Of a stretch of DNA of 12,465 bases, positions 1 through 7,602 are shown in pieces. The notes beneath the pieces are model-generated. The model was given only the letters and a program-made list of their open reading frames with translations. It searched no databases and was not told where the DNA came from. The DNA is from an uncultured Oscillochloris sp. (GTDB lineage: Bacteria > Chloroflexota > Chloroflexia > Chloroflexales > Chloroflexaceae), in NCBI GenBank assembly GCA_903877945.1, contig CAIRFY010000441.1, positions 1 to 12,465 of the forward strand, written 5' to 3'. Position numbers and translations under genes: made by a program. How positions within the stretch are numbered: the stretch's first letter is position 1; every line of letters begins with the position of its first letter.

Positions 1-12
1 AATGGGTACATT

Positions 13-104
13 CAGCTTTACAGTCTTGCGATGAGGCGATGAGGCGATGAGGCGATACGGAACGCCTCACCGCGTCATCGTTTCATCGCTGAACTGTCAC
101 GCTG
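13..104. repeat. Imperfect palindrome with tandem 8-mer, upstream of pstB
   Basis: Two 42-nt arms (13-54 and 63-104) are imperfect reverse complements with roughly 75-80% pairing and an 8-nt loop. The left arm contains three tandem copies of GCGATGAG (28-51). The outer ends read CAGCTTTACAGT on the left and ACTGTCACGCTG on the right. The same end sequences and the same GATGAGGCG core recur at 2712-2882, so this is a dispersed repeat family. It lies about 30 nt before the pstB start, where it would form a long hairpin in a pst operon transcript. A REP-like intercistronic element is the likeliest reading; the role is inferred. Confidence 0.75.
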
Positions 105-134
105 GATTGAACCATCCCTAAGCAGGAGTACCAT

Positions 135-977
135 GTGAAACACGAACTTACCTATGATTACGTTCAGAAAGCCACCCAGGCGGCGGTGAGTGATCGCACG
201 GCGCACCGTGGGGGACACATCCAGGTGCGCGACATGCATTTCTTCTATGGCGCGTTCCAAGCGTTACGGGGGATCACGCTTGATTTTGCGCCGGGCGCAA
301 TCACGGCGATCATTGGCCCAAGCGGCTGCGGAAAATCAACGCTGTTGCGCACCCTGAACCGCATGACCGATATGCAGCCAAACACGCGCGTCGAAGGCCA
401 GATCGCACTCGATGGCAGCGACCTCTACGCACGCGACGTGGATGTGGTGGATGTGCGCCGCCGCATTGGCATGGTCTTTCAGCGCCCCAACCCGTTTCCC
501 AAGTCGATCTATGAAAATATCGCCTATGGCCTGCGGCGCACGGGGGTTGCTCGCCGCGACCTCGATGGCCGTGTGGAGCAGGCTCTGCGCAAAGCCGGAC
601 TGTGGAACGAGGTCAGTGATCGGTTGCAAACCTCTGGTCTCGCGCTTTCAGGCGGACAGCAGCAGCGGCTCTGCATTGCACGCGCCCTGGCGATGAACCC
701 TGCCGTCTTATTGATGGACGAGCCATGTTCGGCACTTGACCCCATCGCCACGCTGAAGATCGAAGAACTCATGCGAGAACTACGCCATGAGGTGACGATT
801 ATCACGGTGACCCACAGCATGCAACAGGCCGGGCGGGTCTCCGATGCCACCGTGTTTATGCTCATGGATATGGACGGGGGTGCGGGGATGGTCGTGGAGA
901 CCGGCCCGACCGAAGATCTCTTCACCGCACCGCAAGACCAGCGGACGGAGGATTATATCAGCGGGCGTTTCGGCTAG
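135..977 (+). CDS. pstB: Phosphate ABC transporter ATP-binding protein PstB
   Basis: PstB is the ATPase of the high-affinity PstSCAB phosphate importer and acts at the cytoplasmic face of the membrane with PstA and PstC. The 280-residue product has all the ABC motifs in order: Walker A GPSGCGKS (61-68), Q-loop Q116 within a PstB-typical FQRPNPFP segment, signature LSGGQQ (171-176), Walker B VLLMDE (191-196), D-loop SALDP and switch H227. The stretch MDEPCSALDPIATLKIEEL and the C-terminal TEDYISGRFG are characteristic of PstB rather than other ABC ATPases. About 30 N-terminal residues precede the usual beginning of the domain. The start is GTG at 135, with AGGAG at 124-128. An ATG at 133 is followed at once by TGA and cannot be used for this frame. 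The stop is 3 nt before the next gene, which suggests co-transcription. pstS, pstC and pstA are not in the window. Confidence 0.96.
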   Translation: MKHELTYDYVQKATQAAVSDRTAHRGGHIQVRDMHFFYGAFQALRGITLDFAPGAITAIIGPSGCGKSTLLRTLNRMTDMQPNTRVEGQIALDGSDLYARDVDVVDVRRRIGMVFQRPNPFPKSIYENIAYGLRRTGVARRDLDGRVEQALRKAGLWNEVSDRLQTSGLALSGGQQQRLCIARALAMNPAVLLMDEPCSALDPIATLKIEELMRELRHEVTIITVTHSMQQAGRVSDATVFMLMDMDGGAGMVVETGPTEDLFTAPQDQRTEDYISGRFG

Positions 978-980
978 GCT

Positions 981-1724
981 GTGGCACCCACCGGGCGCAC
1001 CCAACCGCGCGTCCTACCCGCGTCGATCAGCGTCCTGGTTGACGACCGGCTCCACGCGCAGGTGCAGCCGATCCTGGCGCTGGCTGCGGCGCGGGTGGAA
1101 CTGCTACCGGATGCGACCACGTTTCTGCGTCACCTGTGGGAACGCCCGCCCGATCTGATACTGATCGAGACGGCGGAGCACCCCACCGGCACTATCGAAA
1201 CGCTGGTCGCGGAGCTGCATCGCTACTTCCCGATGCCGATCTTGATCCTGGAGGCGGGGGCAAGTGAGCCTGACCGGATCGCGTGGCTTGATCGCGGAGC
1301 CGACGATGTGCTCACGTTCTACGCGACTCTGGCCGAGCTGCCGGCGCGCTGCATTGCGCTGATGCGCCGGGCGCAGCGCGAGCGCGGGCGCGACCCGAAC
1401 GCGCAGTACCTCCAATCCCTCGGCATGCGCCTTGATATTCGTGCGCGCCGCGTCGTGCTGGCCACAGGCGACGTGATTGATCTCAACGCAGCGCAAACCC
1501 GCCTGCTTGCGCTCCTGCTCGCCTATGATGGCGACGTCGTCCCAAGCGACGTTCTGATCCGACATCTGTTTGGCACCCAGACGATGAATTTTACCCAGCA
1601 CCTCTGGCCGATCATCCGCGACCTGCGGCGTCGACTGAACCAGGGCGCAGGTTCGGTGCCGCAGATTCGCTACGTTCACGGCTGTGGCTACCGCATCGCC
1701 TATTCAACATGGCCTACGGGTTGA
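981..1724 (+). CDS. OmpR/PhoB-type winged-helix regulator with degenerate receiver
   Basis: The 247-residue protein has the PhoB/OmpR layout: a receiver-like domain (about 15-132) and a C-terminal winged-helix DNA-binding domain (about 147-243) ending in IRYVHGCGYRI, the usual wing signature. The receiver keeps the acidic pair D21-D22 and the GADD motif (106-109). The phosphoacceptor position after PPDLILI is E63 instead of Asp, the conserved Thr/Ser position is E91, and the conserved Lys position is F113. Phosphotransfer is therefore unlikely, and a constitutive or ligand-controlled regulator is inferred. The GTG start at 981 lies 3 nt after the pstB stop and lacks an obvious ribosome-binding site, consistent with translational coupling. 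With pstB upstream and phoU opposite, a role in phosphate control is likely. Its partner and targets cannot be read from the sequence. No histidine kinase is present in the window. Confidence 0.85.
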   Translation: MAPTGRTQPRVLPASISVLVDDRLHAQVQPILALAAARVELLPDATTFLRHLWERPPDLILIETAEHPTGTIETLVAELHRYFPMPILILEAGASEPDRIAWLDRGADDVLTFYATLAELPARCIALMRRAQRERGRDPNAQYLQSLGMRLDIRARRVVLATGDVIDLNAAQTRLLALLLAYDGDVVPSDVLIRHLFGTQTMNFTQHLWPIIRDLRRRLNQGAGSVPQIRYVHGCGYRIAYSTWPTG

Positions 1725-2367
1725 GGTCAACAATCGCACCAACGGTCATAAAGACCACCGACTCGGCCAGATTCGTAGCCCGATCCGCAACCCGCTCCAG
1801 ATGGTGTGCCACCAACAGTAGCCCGGTGCCCCAGCGCACCGCCGTCGGAGTCTGCTGGATCTGGTCAATGAGCGCGGCCTCCGCCTGCGCATAGTGCTCG
1901 TCCGCCACTTGGTCTGCGACGCTGAGCGCGGTTGCGCCCGCCACATCCTGCGCGGCAAATGCTGCGAGGGCGCTATCAAGCATCAGCACGGCTTGCTGGC
2001 TCAGCGCCACGAGGCTAGGCGGGAGATCCGCCGGAATCTGGTCGGCGTTACGCACGACGATGCGGGCGATCCCTTTCGCATAGTCCGCGATCCGCTCGAT
2101 CTCGCCGCTCATCTTCAGCGCGGCGATCAGTCGGCGCAGATCCGTCGCCACGGGCTGCTGCGTCACGATGATCTGGAGCACATGGGCCTCCAGGCGCACG
2201 GTCGCTTCATCAATCGGTGTGTCGCCCGCGATCACCCGCTGCGCCCAGACCGGGTCGCGCCGCTGGAGCGCGGCCACCGCGTGGCCAAGTGCCGTTACGG
2301 CCATCTGTCCCAGGGCGATCAGATCAGTACGCACCGCTGCTAATTCACGTTCGAAATGTTCACGCAT
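1714..2367 (-). CDS. phoU: Phosphate signalling/transport regulator PhoU
   Basis: PhoU is a cytoplasmic helical protein that links the state of the Pst transporter to the phosphate two-component system and limits phosphate uptake. From the chosen start the product is 217 residues, close to the family norm. It has two PhoU repeats carrying the metal-binding E-x3-D motif: E91-RIA-D95 in EIERIADYAKGI and E191-RVA-D195 in LERVADRATNL. The N-terminus MREHFERELAAVRTDL is typical of the family. The ATG at 2367 is preceded by AAGGGG at suitable spacing. An in-frame upstream ATG at 2406 would add 13 residues without family resemblance and is less likely. The gene is convergent with the regulator at 981-1724, and their 3' ends overlap by 11 bp, leaving no room for a terminator between them. 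Confidence 0.93.
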   Translation of the reverse strand: MREHFERELAAVRTDLIALGQMAVTALGHAVAALQRRDPVWAQRVIAGDTPIDEATVRLEAHVLQIIVTQQPVATDLRRLIAALKMSGEIERIADYAKGIARIVVRNADQIPADLPPSLVALSQQAVLMLDSALAAFAAQDVAGATALSVADQVADEHYAQAEAALIDQIQQTPTAVRWGTGLLLVAHHLERVADRATNLAESVVFMTVGAIVDLNP

Positions 2368-2423
2368 CTCTATGTCCCCTTCTGTGCAACCGTGTGATGA
2401 CAACACGATAGCATGGTAAGATT

Positions 2424-2690
2424 ATGCGTGTATTAAGGAGACCATCCATAGCCCGCCTTAAGGCCAACCCTGATCTGTCTCACGTGCCGGTGATCGCCTT
2501 AACCGGCCATGCCACCCACGAGGATATCGCACGAGCGATCTCTGCCAGTTGCACCGACTATCTCATCAAACCAGTTGATTACGAGACGCTGATTGTAAAC
2601 CACCACCCGCCTAAAGGCGGGGGCTTTGCTCTGGCGGAGTGGCCGGACAACTCCGTTCTCCCACGCACGAAACAGCGACCTGTGACGTGA
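2424..2690 (+). pseudogene. Fragment of a response-regulator receiver domain
   Basis: The readable frame matches only the second half of a CheY-like receiver, from about 2448 to 2597: LKANPDLSHVPVIALTGHA, then an IKPVD motif. It keeps the conserved Thr (ALTGHA) and Lys (IKPVD). The first half, with the acidic pocket and the phosphoacceptor Asp, is absent. After ETLI the frame runs into unrelated sequence containing a hairpin (2606-2621) and then stops. No convincing start codon follows the AAGGAG at 2434-2439. The piece looks like debris of a larger hybrid kinase or response regulator lost by deletion or insertion. It is unlikely to make a functional protein. Confidence 0.7.
2606..2621. other. 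Compact perfect hairpin, possible insertion-sequence end
   Basis: CCCGCCTAAAGGCGGG forms a 7-bp perfect stem with a 2-nt loop, followed by GGCTTT. It begins exactly where similarity to the receiver domain ends. Short hairpins of this look, a GC stem around TAAA followed by GGGCTT, resemble the subterminal hairpins of IS200/IS605 elements. It could equally be a weak terminator. No transposase is present. Confidence 0.4.
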
Positions 2691-2711
2691 TTTGGCAATA
2701 AGACAAGGTTT

Positions 2712-2882
2712 CAGCTTGACAGTGTGGCGATGAGGCGAGGATGCGACGAGGCGCTGCTCTTTCAAATCCTAGCTTTTTTCTTTCGCCGTGCGCTAGTGGC
2801 GATGAGGCGAGGATGCGACGAGGCGCTGCTATCGCATCCTCGCGTCCTCGCGTCCTCGCGTCTCCGCCACACTGTCAAGCTG
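2712..2882. repeat. 171-bp palindromic repeat with internal 35-bp duplication
   Basis: The ends are a perfect 18-bp inverted repeat, CAGCTTGACAGTGTGGCG at 2712-2729 and its reverse complement at 2865-2882. Inside, an identical 35-bp block occurs at 2724-2758 and 2796-2830, separated by 37 bp of unrelated T-rich sequence. The right half contains three tandem copies of TCCTCGCG (2837-2860) that pair with the GATGAGGCG-type left arm. It belongs to the same family as the repeat at 13-104, with the same CAGCTT-ACAGT ends and GAACCAT following the right end in both. It carries no coding capacity. Confidence 0.8.
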
Positions 2883-2895
2883 TTCTGAACCATGT

Positions 2896-2945
2896 CTTCG
2901 CTCAGAATGACAGGACGCTTCACAGCGTTACTTCTGCGGTATTGC
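2896..2945 (-). repeat. Half copy of the 83-bp inverted-repeat element
   Basis: These 50 nt match the reverse complement of 10229-10278 at 48 positions. They include one complete 24-nt terminal repeat (2922-2945) and the CATTCTGAGCGAAG core. The other terminal repeat is missing, so this is a truncated copy. It lies 13 bp beyond the palindromic repeat at 2712-2882, making this a cluster of repeats. Confidence 0.8.
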
Positions 2946-3252
2946 ACGCCAGGAATTGGCATAGGTAGCGGCTGAGACACAAGCCCGCCCACGGGCATCA
3001 TAAGATCGTCGGTCGTTACGACCGCCCATCGTAGTCTGATATTCGCCTCACACCTCCTTCAGATCCCCACGAGCCGGATGCGATTCAACAATCATTCCAT
3101 TTGGCGTCTTTGTGCGCTATAGTGATGGCACGATAACTGTTATGGACAGCGAGAACCAATAAGAACTCGCAGGCTATGCAGATCGTTTCATTCACATGAG
3201 GGCCGCAGTCTAACAGCAGGCTGTACGCCCCTACGAACGTACGGAGGGTCAT
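2946..3252. other. Intergenic region upstream of the secreted-protein gene
   Basis: No gene was found in these 307 bp. Small perfect hairpins are present: GCCCG/CGGGC at 2983-2996 and CGGTCG/CGACCG around 3010-3024. A possible promoter has TTCCAT (3095-3100) and TATAGT (3118-3123) spaced by 17 nt; the -10 is good and the -35 is poor. A ribosome-binding site GGAGGG at 3243-3248 serves the downstream gene. Confidence 0.4.
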
Positions 3253-5133
3253 ATGATGCTTGGAACACTTCGACGGCGCGGCGGCGCACTCCTTGCCGCC
3301 CTCACCCTCGGTGCCTCAGCCCTGGCGGCGATTCCCGCCGGTGCGGCACCCTTCGACGGCACACGCACGCAGTTTGCGGACGCACGTTTTAGTAATGTGT
3401 GGACACGGACGGATAGCGGGGCGGTGCGCGGCGGGCGCAGTTGGTACTGGGGGCCGAATCCTTGGTACGACTACGCTGAGTTCTACCGCCAGGGTGAGAA
3501 CGGTCTGCGCACGGTGCAGTACTTCGACAAGGCGCGCATGGAGATCAACAACCCGGCTGACCGCTCGGGTACCAGCCAGGGTGTCACCAACGGCCTGCTG
3601 GTGAAGGAGTTGGTGAGCGGGCGTATGCAGCTTGGCAACGACCCCTACGACGCCGAGCAGCGTGCGGCGGCTGATGTGCCGGTGGCGGGCAACCCGCGTA
3701 GCGCCAACGTCACGTCGCCCGGCTACGGTGCCTTCGCTGGCGTGGCGACGGTGGATAACGGCTACCGCGACCCGCAGCGCCTGAACGAGAAGGTCTCCAC
3801 CACCCTGGATCGCAGCGGCAACCTGGGACAGCGCGGCGACCTGGCCCTGCCCGAGACGAAGATCGTCCAGTACAACAGCGTCACCGGCCACAACATCCCG
3901 CAGGTCTTCTGGGACTTTATGAACCTGCAGGGCAAGATCGATACCGGTCGGGTGCAGAATGGCCCCGTGGTAGACTGGCTGTTCGCGCTGGGCCTGCCGA
4001 TCACCGACGCCTACTGGACGCAGGCGCAGGTTGGCAATGAGACGAAGGACGTGCTGGTCCAGCTTTTTGAGCGGCGCGTGCTGACCTACGTGCCGACGAA
4101 CCCGGAAGGCTACAAGGTCGAGATGGGCAACGTGGGCCAGCACTACTTCCAGTGGCGCTACCCGCAGCTCGGCACGCCGTGGGCCTCGACTGAGCCAACC
4201 ACGCCCCTCGTCTACGCCTCGGACGTTGACACCGGCGGCAAGTACTGGGAAATGTACGTCGCCAACACCAACGGGGGCGGTCGTCGGATCACGAGTAACA
4301 CCCAGGAGACGGTTGCCTTCTCGTGGCGACGCAGTTGGGACCCGGCACAGGTGGCGCTGCTGGTCGACTCACGGCGCAGCAACGCGAAATTCCGCCAGAT
4401 CTTCGAGCTTGACTCGGTGGCGGTCGCAAACGGTGAGACCAGCTCTGGCGCGTATGTCCGTCGGCTGAGTTACGGGGATGGCACCCAGCCGCCGCCCAAC
4501 GCGCCCTACCCAGGCAACTTCCCGACCGGCACCGGCAGCGACGCGAACCCCAGTTACTCGCCAGACGGAACCAAGATCGTCTTTGTGAGTGACCGGATGG
4601 GCGCGCAGGAACTGTTCATTATGAACGCGAGCGGCAGTAACCCCATCCAGATCACCGGCGAGGGCTGCGCGAACGAGTCGCCAACGTGGGCGCCCAATGG
4701 TCGGCGGATCTACTGGGTGAGCAACTGCACGGGCAACTACGATGTCTATCGTGCCGACATTGCCTACAACAACGACGCGAGTTGGAGTGTTGACGCCCAC
4801 CTAGTCAACGTGGTCAACCTGACCAATAACAAGAGCGACGACCGCTTCGCCCGCGTATCGCCCGACGGCAAGACCATCGCCTTTGCCAGCAACCGTGAGG
4901 GCAACTACGAAATCTATACGATCAGCACGGACAGCGGCGGGGGCGAGCGGCGACTGACGACGAACAACGCCACTGACGACTCGCCGACCTGGTCGGCGGA
5001 TGGCACAAAGCTGGCCTTCGCCAGCGACCGCGACGGAGACTTCGAAATCTACACGATGGATCTGAGCGGGAACACGGTGACCCAGATCACGAACAACGCG
5101 GCGCAGGATCGCTGGCCGCTTTGGGCGCAGTAG
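3253..5133 (+). CDS. Secreted protein with TolB/PD40-type beta-propeller
   Basis: The 626-residue protein starts with a classical signal peptide: RRR at 7-9, a hydrophobic stretch to about residue 28, and a likely cleavage near AGA-AP (about 31/32). Residues about 35-310 form an aromatic-rich domain with motifs such as WYWGPNPW, VQYFDKARMEI, TNGLLVKELVSGRMQLG, FWDFM, VLVQLFERRVLTYVP and GNVGQHYFQWRYP. I recall this pattern from many secreted Chloroflexota proteins but cannot name it. From about 317 to the end come beta-propeller blades of the WD40-like PD40/TolB type, with repeated SPDGTKIVFVSDR, SPDGKTIAFASNR and SADGTKLAFASDR segments. ATG codons occur at 3253 and 3256. GGAGGG at 3243-3248 is better spaced for the second, and the two differ by one residue. 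A strong terminator follows 5 bp after the stop. Extracellular or cell-surface binding is likely; no catalytic residues were recognised. Confidence 0.88.
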   Translation: MMLGTLRRRGGALLAALTLGASALAAIPAGAAPFDGTRTQFADARFSNVWTRTDSGAVRGGRSWYWGPNPWYDYAEFYRQGENGLRTVQYFDKARMEINNPADRSGTSQGVTNGLLVKELVSGRMQLGNDPYDAEQRAAADVPVAGNPRSANVTSPGYGAFAGVATVDNGYRDPQRLNEKVSTTLDRSGNLGQRGDLALPETKIVQYNSVTGHNIPQVFWDFMNLQGKIDTGRVQNGPVVDWLFALGLPITDAYWTQAQVGNETKDVLVQLFERRVLTYVPTNPEGYKVEMGNVGQHYFQWRYPQLGTPWASTEPTTPLVYASDVDTGGKYWEMYVANTNGGGRRITSNTQETVAFSWRRSWDPAQVALLVDSRRSNAKFRQIFELDSVAVANGETSSGAYVRRLSYGDGTQPPPNAPYPGNFPTGTGSDANPSYSPDGTKIVFVSDRMGAQELFIMNASGSNPIQITGEGCANESPTWAPNGRRIYWVSNCTGNYDVYRADIAYNNDASWSVDAHLVNVVNLTNNKSDDRFARVSPDGKTIAFASNREGNYEIYTISTDSGGGERRLTTNNATDDSPTWSADGTKLAFASDRDGDFEIYTMDLSGNTVTQITNNAAQDRWPLWAQ

Positions 5134-5137
5134 AATC

Positions 5138-5184
5138 AAACAGAAAAGGGGCCGACGCTTCCGCGTCGGCCCCCTTTTCTGTTT
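5138..5184. terminator. Strong, apparently bidirectional intrinsic terminator
   Basis: A 21-nt arm (5138-5158) pairs with 5163-5184 around the loop TTCC, with one bulged C. The GC core CCGACGC/GCGTCGG is flanked by an A-run on the left and CCCCTTTTCTGTTT on the right. It can therefore act in both directions, for the secreted-protein gene and for convergent enolase. Confidence 0.92.
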
Positions 5185-5203
5185 AGACATGGTTCGTAGG
5201 AGA

Positions 5204-5287
5204 TTTACAGTTTGCAGCGTTCGTAGTAGCGGCTTCAGCCGCGTCAGGGGCGGATCGGGGGCTGAAGCCCTCACTACGAACTGTAAA
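5204..5287. repeat. Nested imperfect palindrome between convergent genes
   Basis: Outer arms TTTACAGTT (5204-5212) and AACTGTAAA (5279-5287) enclose TTCGTAGT/ACTACGAA (5220-5227 and 5273-5280) and GGCTTCAGCC/GGCTGAAGCC (5231-5240 and 5260-5269). The core resembles 'CGTAGT..GGCTTCAGCC' repeats that I recall as dispersed in Chloroflexota genomes. It could also assist termination of enolase. Confidence 0.7.
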
Positions 5288-5310
5288 CCTGAAACCTGGC
5301 ACCTGAAACC
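5288..5310. repeat. Two direct copies of CCTGAAACC
   Basis: CCTGAAACC occurs at 5288-5296 and 5302-5310, immediately after the palindrome and 5 bp from the enolase stop codon. It is probably part of the same repeat insertion. Confidence 0.6.
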
Positions 5311-5315
5311 TTGTC

Positions 5316-6602
<1,287 letters not shown>

Positions 6603-6679
6603 ACTTCCTCCGATGTGACAGCCTCATACGTGGGCGACACAGCACCGCGCCGCCGCCGGCTGTCGGCGTCCGCCAGTAT

Positions 6680-6708
6680 AGCATAGAACCCGGTTGCCCA
6701 AGGGTCAA
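6680..6708 (-). promoter_or_regulatory. Sigma-70-type promoter for enolase
   Basis: On the minus strand, TTGACC (complement of 6703-6708) and TATGCT (complement of 6680-6685) are separated by exactly 17 nt. The inferred transcript would have a leader of about 70 nt before the eno start. Confidence 0.7.
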
Positions 6709-6714
6709 CCGGGT
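6688..6714. promoter_or_regulatory. Inverted repeat overlapping the enolase promoter
   Basis: ACCCGGTTG (6688-6696) and CAACCGGGT (6706-6714) are perfect reverse complements 9 nt apart. They cover the -35 box and most of the spacer. The position fits an operator for a dimeric regulator; the regulator is unknown. Confidence 0.5.
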
Positions 6715-6722
6715 CCTATACA

Positions 6723-6865
6723 CAGGGCTGTTGCAAAGATACTGCTGGCAAACGCAAAAATCATCACCCGATCGGATTCGCCGTTCTGCATGACAGTGCC
6801 ATGGCCACTACTCCGAAAGTATGAGTACCAGAGGGTTTGCCAGCAGTATCTTTGCAACAGCCCTG
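6723..6865. mobile_element. MITE-like element with perfect 31-bp terminal inverted repeats
   Basis: The first 31 bases (6723-6753) are the exact reverse complement of the last 31 (6835-6865). The ends begin CAGGGCTGTTGCAAAGATAC. The 81-bp interior has no coding capacity, so the element would need a transposase supplied in trans. The CTGTTGCAAAG motif resembles the ends of IS6-type and some other insertion sequences, but the family is not established. I see no clear target-site duplication. Confidence 0.85.
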
Positions 6866-6957
6866 ACCAGCCCTGGCCCTATCCCGCCCCTGTAACCTCA
6901 CCGTGATACACTGAGGTGTGATGATGGAGCGATGGCAAGGCAAGGCGGGTAACCCAT

Positions 6958-7545
6958 ATGCCAGAGAGACTGATCGCAGACCAGCCTGATCTCCACGCGC
7001 ATATTCCCATCCAGATGCGTGACGGTCGGGATCTACAGGTGCGCCATATGCGCCGGGAAGACGCCGAGCTGCTTGAGCGCATGTTCTACCGGCTCTCGTC
7101 TGAGACGCGCTGGCGGCGCTTTTTTATGCCACTTGATAATATTGACTCTGACCAGGTGCGCCGTGAGACGGTGCGCCTGGCCACGATCCACCCGGATCGT
7201 GAGGTGGCCCTGCTGGCGACAGCCCAAGAAGGTGAGCGCGAGGAGGTTGTCGCTGTGGCCCGCTACGGGCGCGTTGGCAATGATAGCGAGTGCGCCGAGG
7301 CGTCGATTGTCGTGCGCGATGACTACCAGAGCGCCGGGCTGGGCGTCCAACTCTTTGACTTGCTTGTGCAGGTCGGGCTGGCCCGTGGCGTCCACCACGT
7401 TATTCTGCTCACTCACGCGGACAACACCGGCTTGATTGGCCTCATCCACCACCTCGGGCTGCCCTACACCGGCAAGTATGCCTCCGGCCTCTACGAGATC
7501 GATGTGCAGCTCACCGATAATGAGCCTCCGATCTTCCCCTATTGA
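6958..7545 (+). CDS. GNAT-family N-acetyltransferase
   Basis: The 195-residue protein is a single GNAT domain that would transfer an acyl group from acyl-CoA to an unknown amine. The acetyl-CoA-binding motif A is visible as VVRDDYQSAGLGVQLFDLL (about 118-136), with the Q-x-x-G-x-G type loop at 124-129. The segment LSSETRWRRFF (46-56) resembles the LS-E-Y-RFF pattern of GNAT domains related to the lysine acetyltransferase Pat. No acyl-CoA synthetase domain or cyclic-nucleotide domain is attached. The ATG at 6958 has only a weak ribosome-binding site (GGCGGG upstream). It begins a compact co-directional group with the hydrolase and trmD. Its substrate cannot be deduced. Confidence 0.85.
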   Translation: MPERLIADQPDLHAHIPIQMRDGRDLQVRHMRREDAELLERMFYRLSSETRWRRFFMPLDNIDSDQVRRETVRLATIHPDREVALLATAQEGEREEVVAVARYGRVGNDSECAEASIVVRDDYQSAGLGVQLFDLLVQVGLARGVHHVILLTHADNTGLIGLIHHLGLPYTGKYASGLYEIDVQLTDNEPPIFPY

Positions 7546-7602
7546 GTGCAGGGACACATCTGCGCGGCACTGCTGCGTTCTCACCTTGAGGTACCGTTAC
7601 CT

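Noticed and set aside
28..56. Short tandem repeats as part of a CRISPR array
   Set aside because: Units are 8 bp with no spacers and form one arm of a palindrome; no cas genes are present.
133..138. ATG at 133 as the pstB start codon
   Set aside because: It is followed directly by TGA and is out of frame with pstB; GTG at 135 is the usable start.
3316..4143. Minus-strand 275-codon open frame opposite the secreted-protein gene
   Set aside because: The plus strand has a signal peptide, ribosome-binding site and propeller repeats; the antisense frame has none of these.
6723..6865. Riboswitch or leader RNA for the acetyltransferase gene
   Set aside because: Perfect 31-bp identical ends with an unstructured interior fit a transposable element better; no known riboswitch core was recognised.
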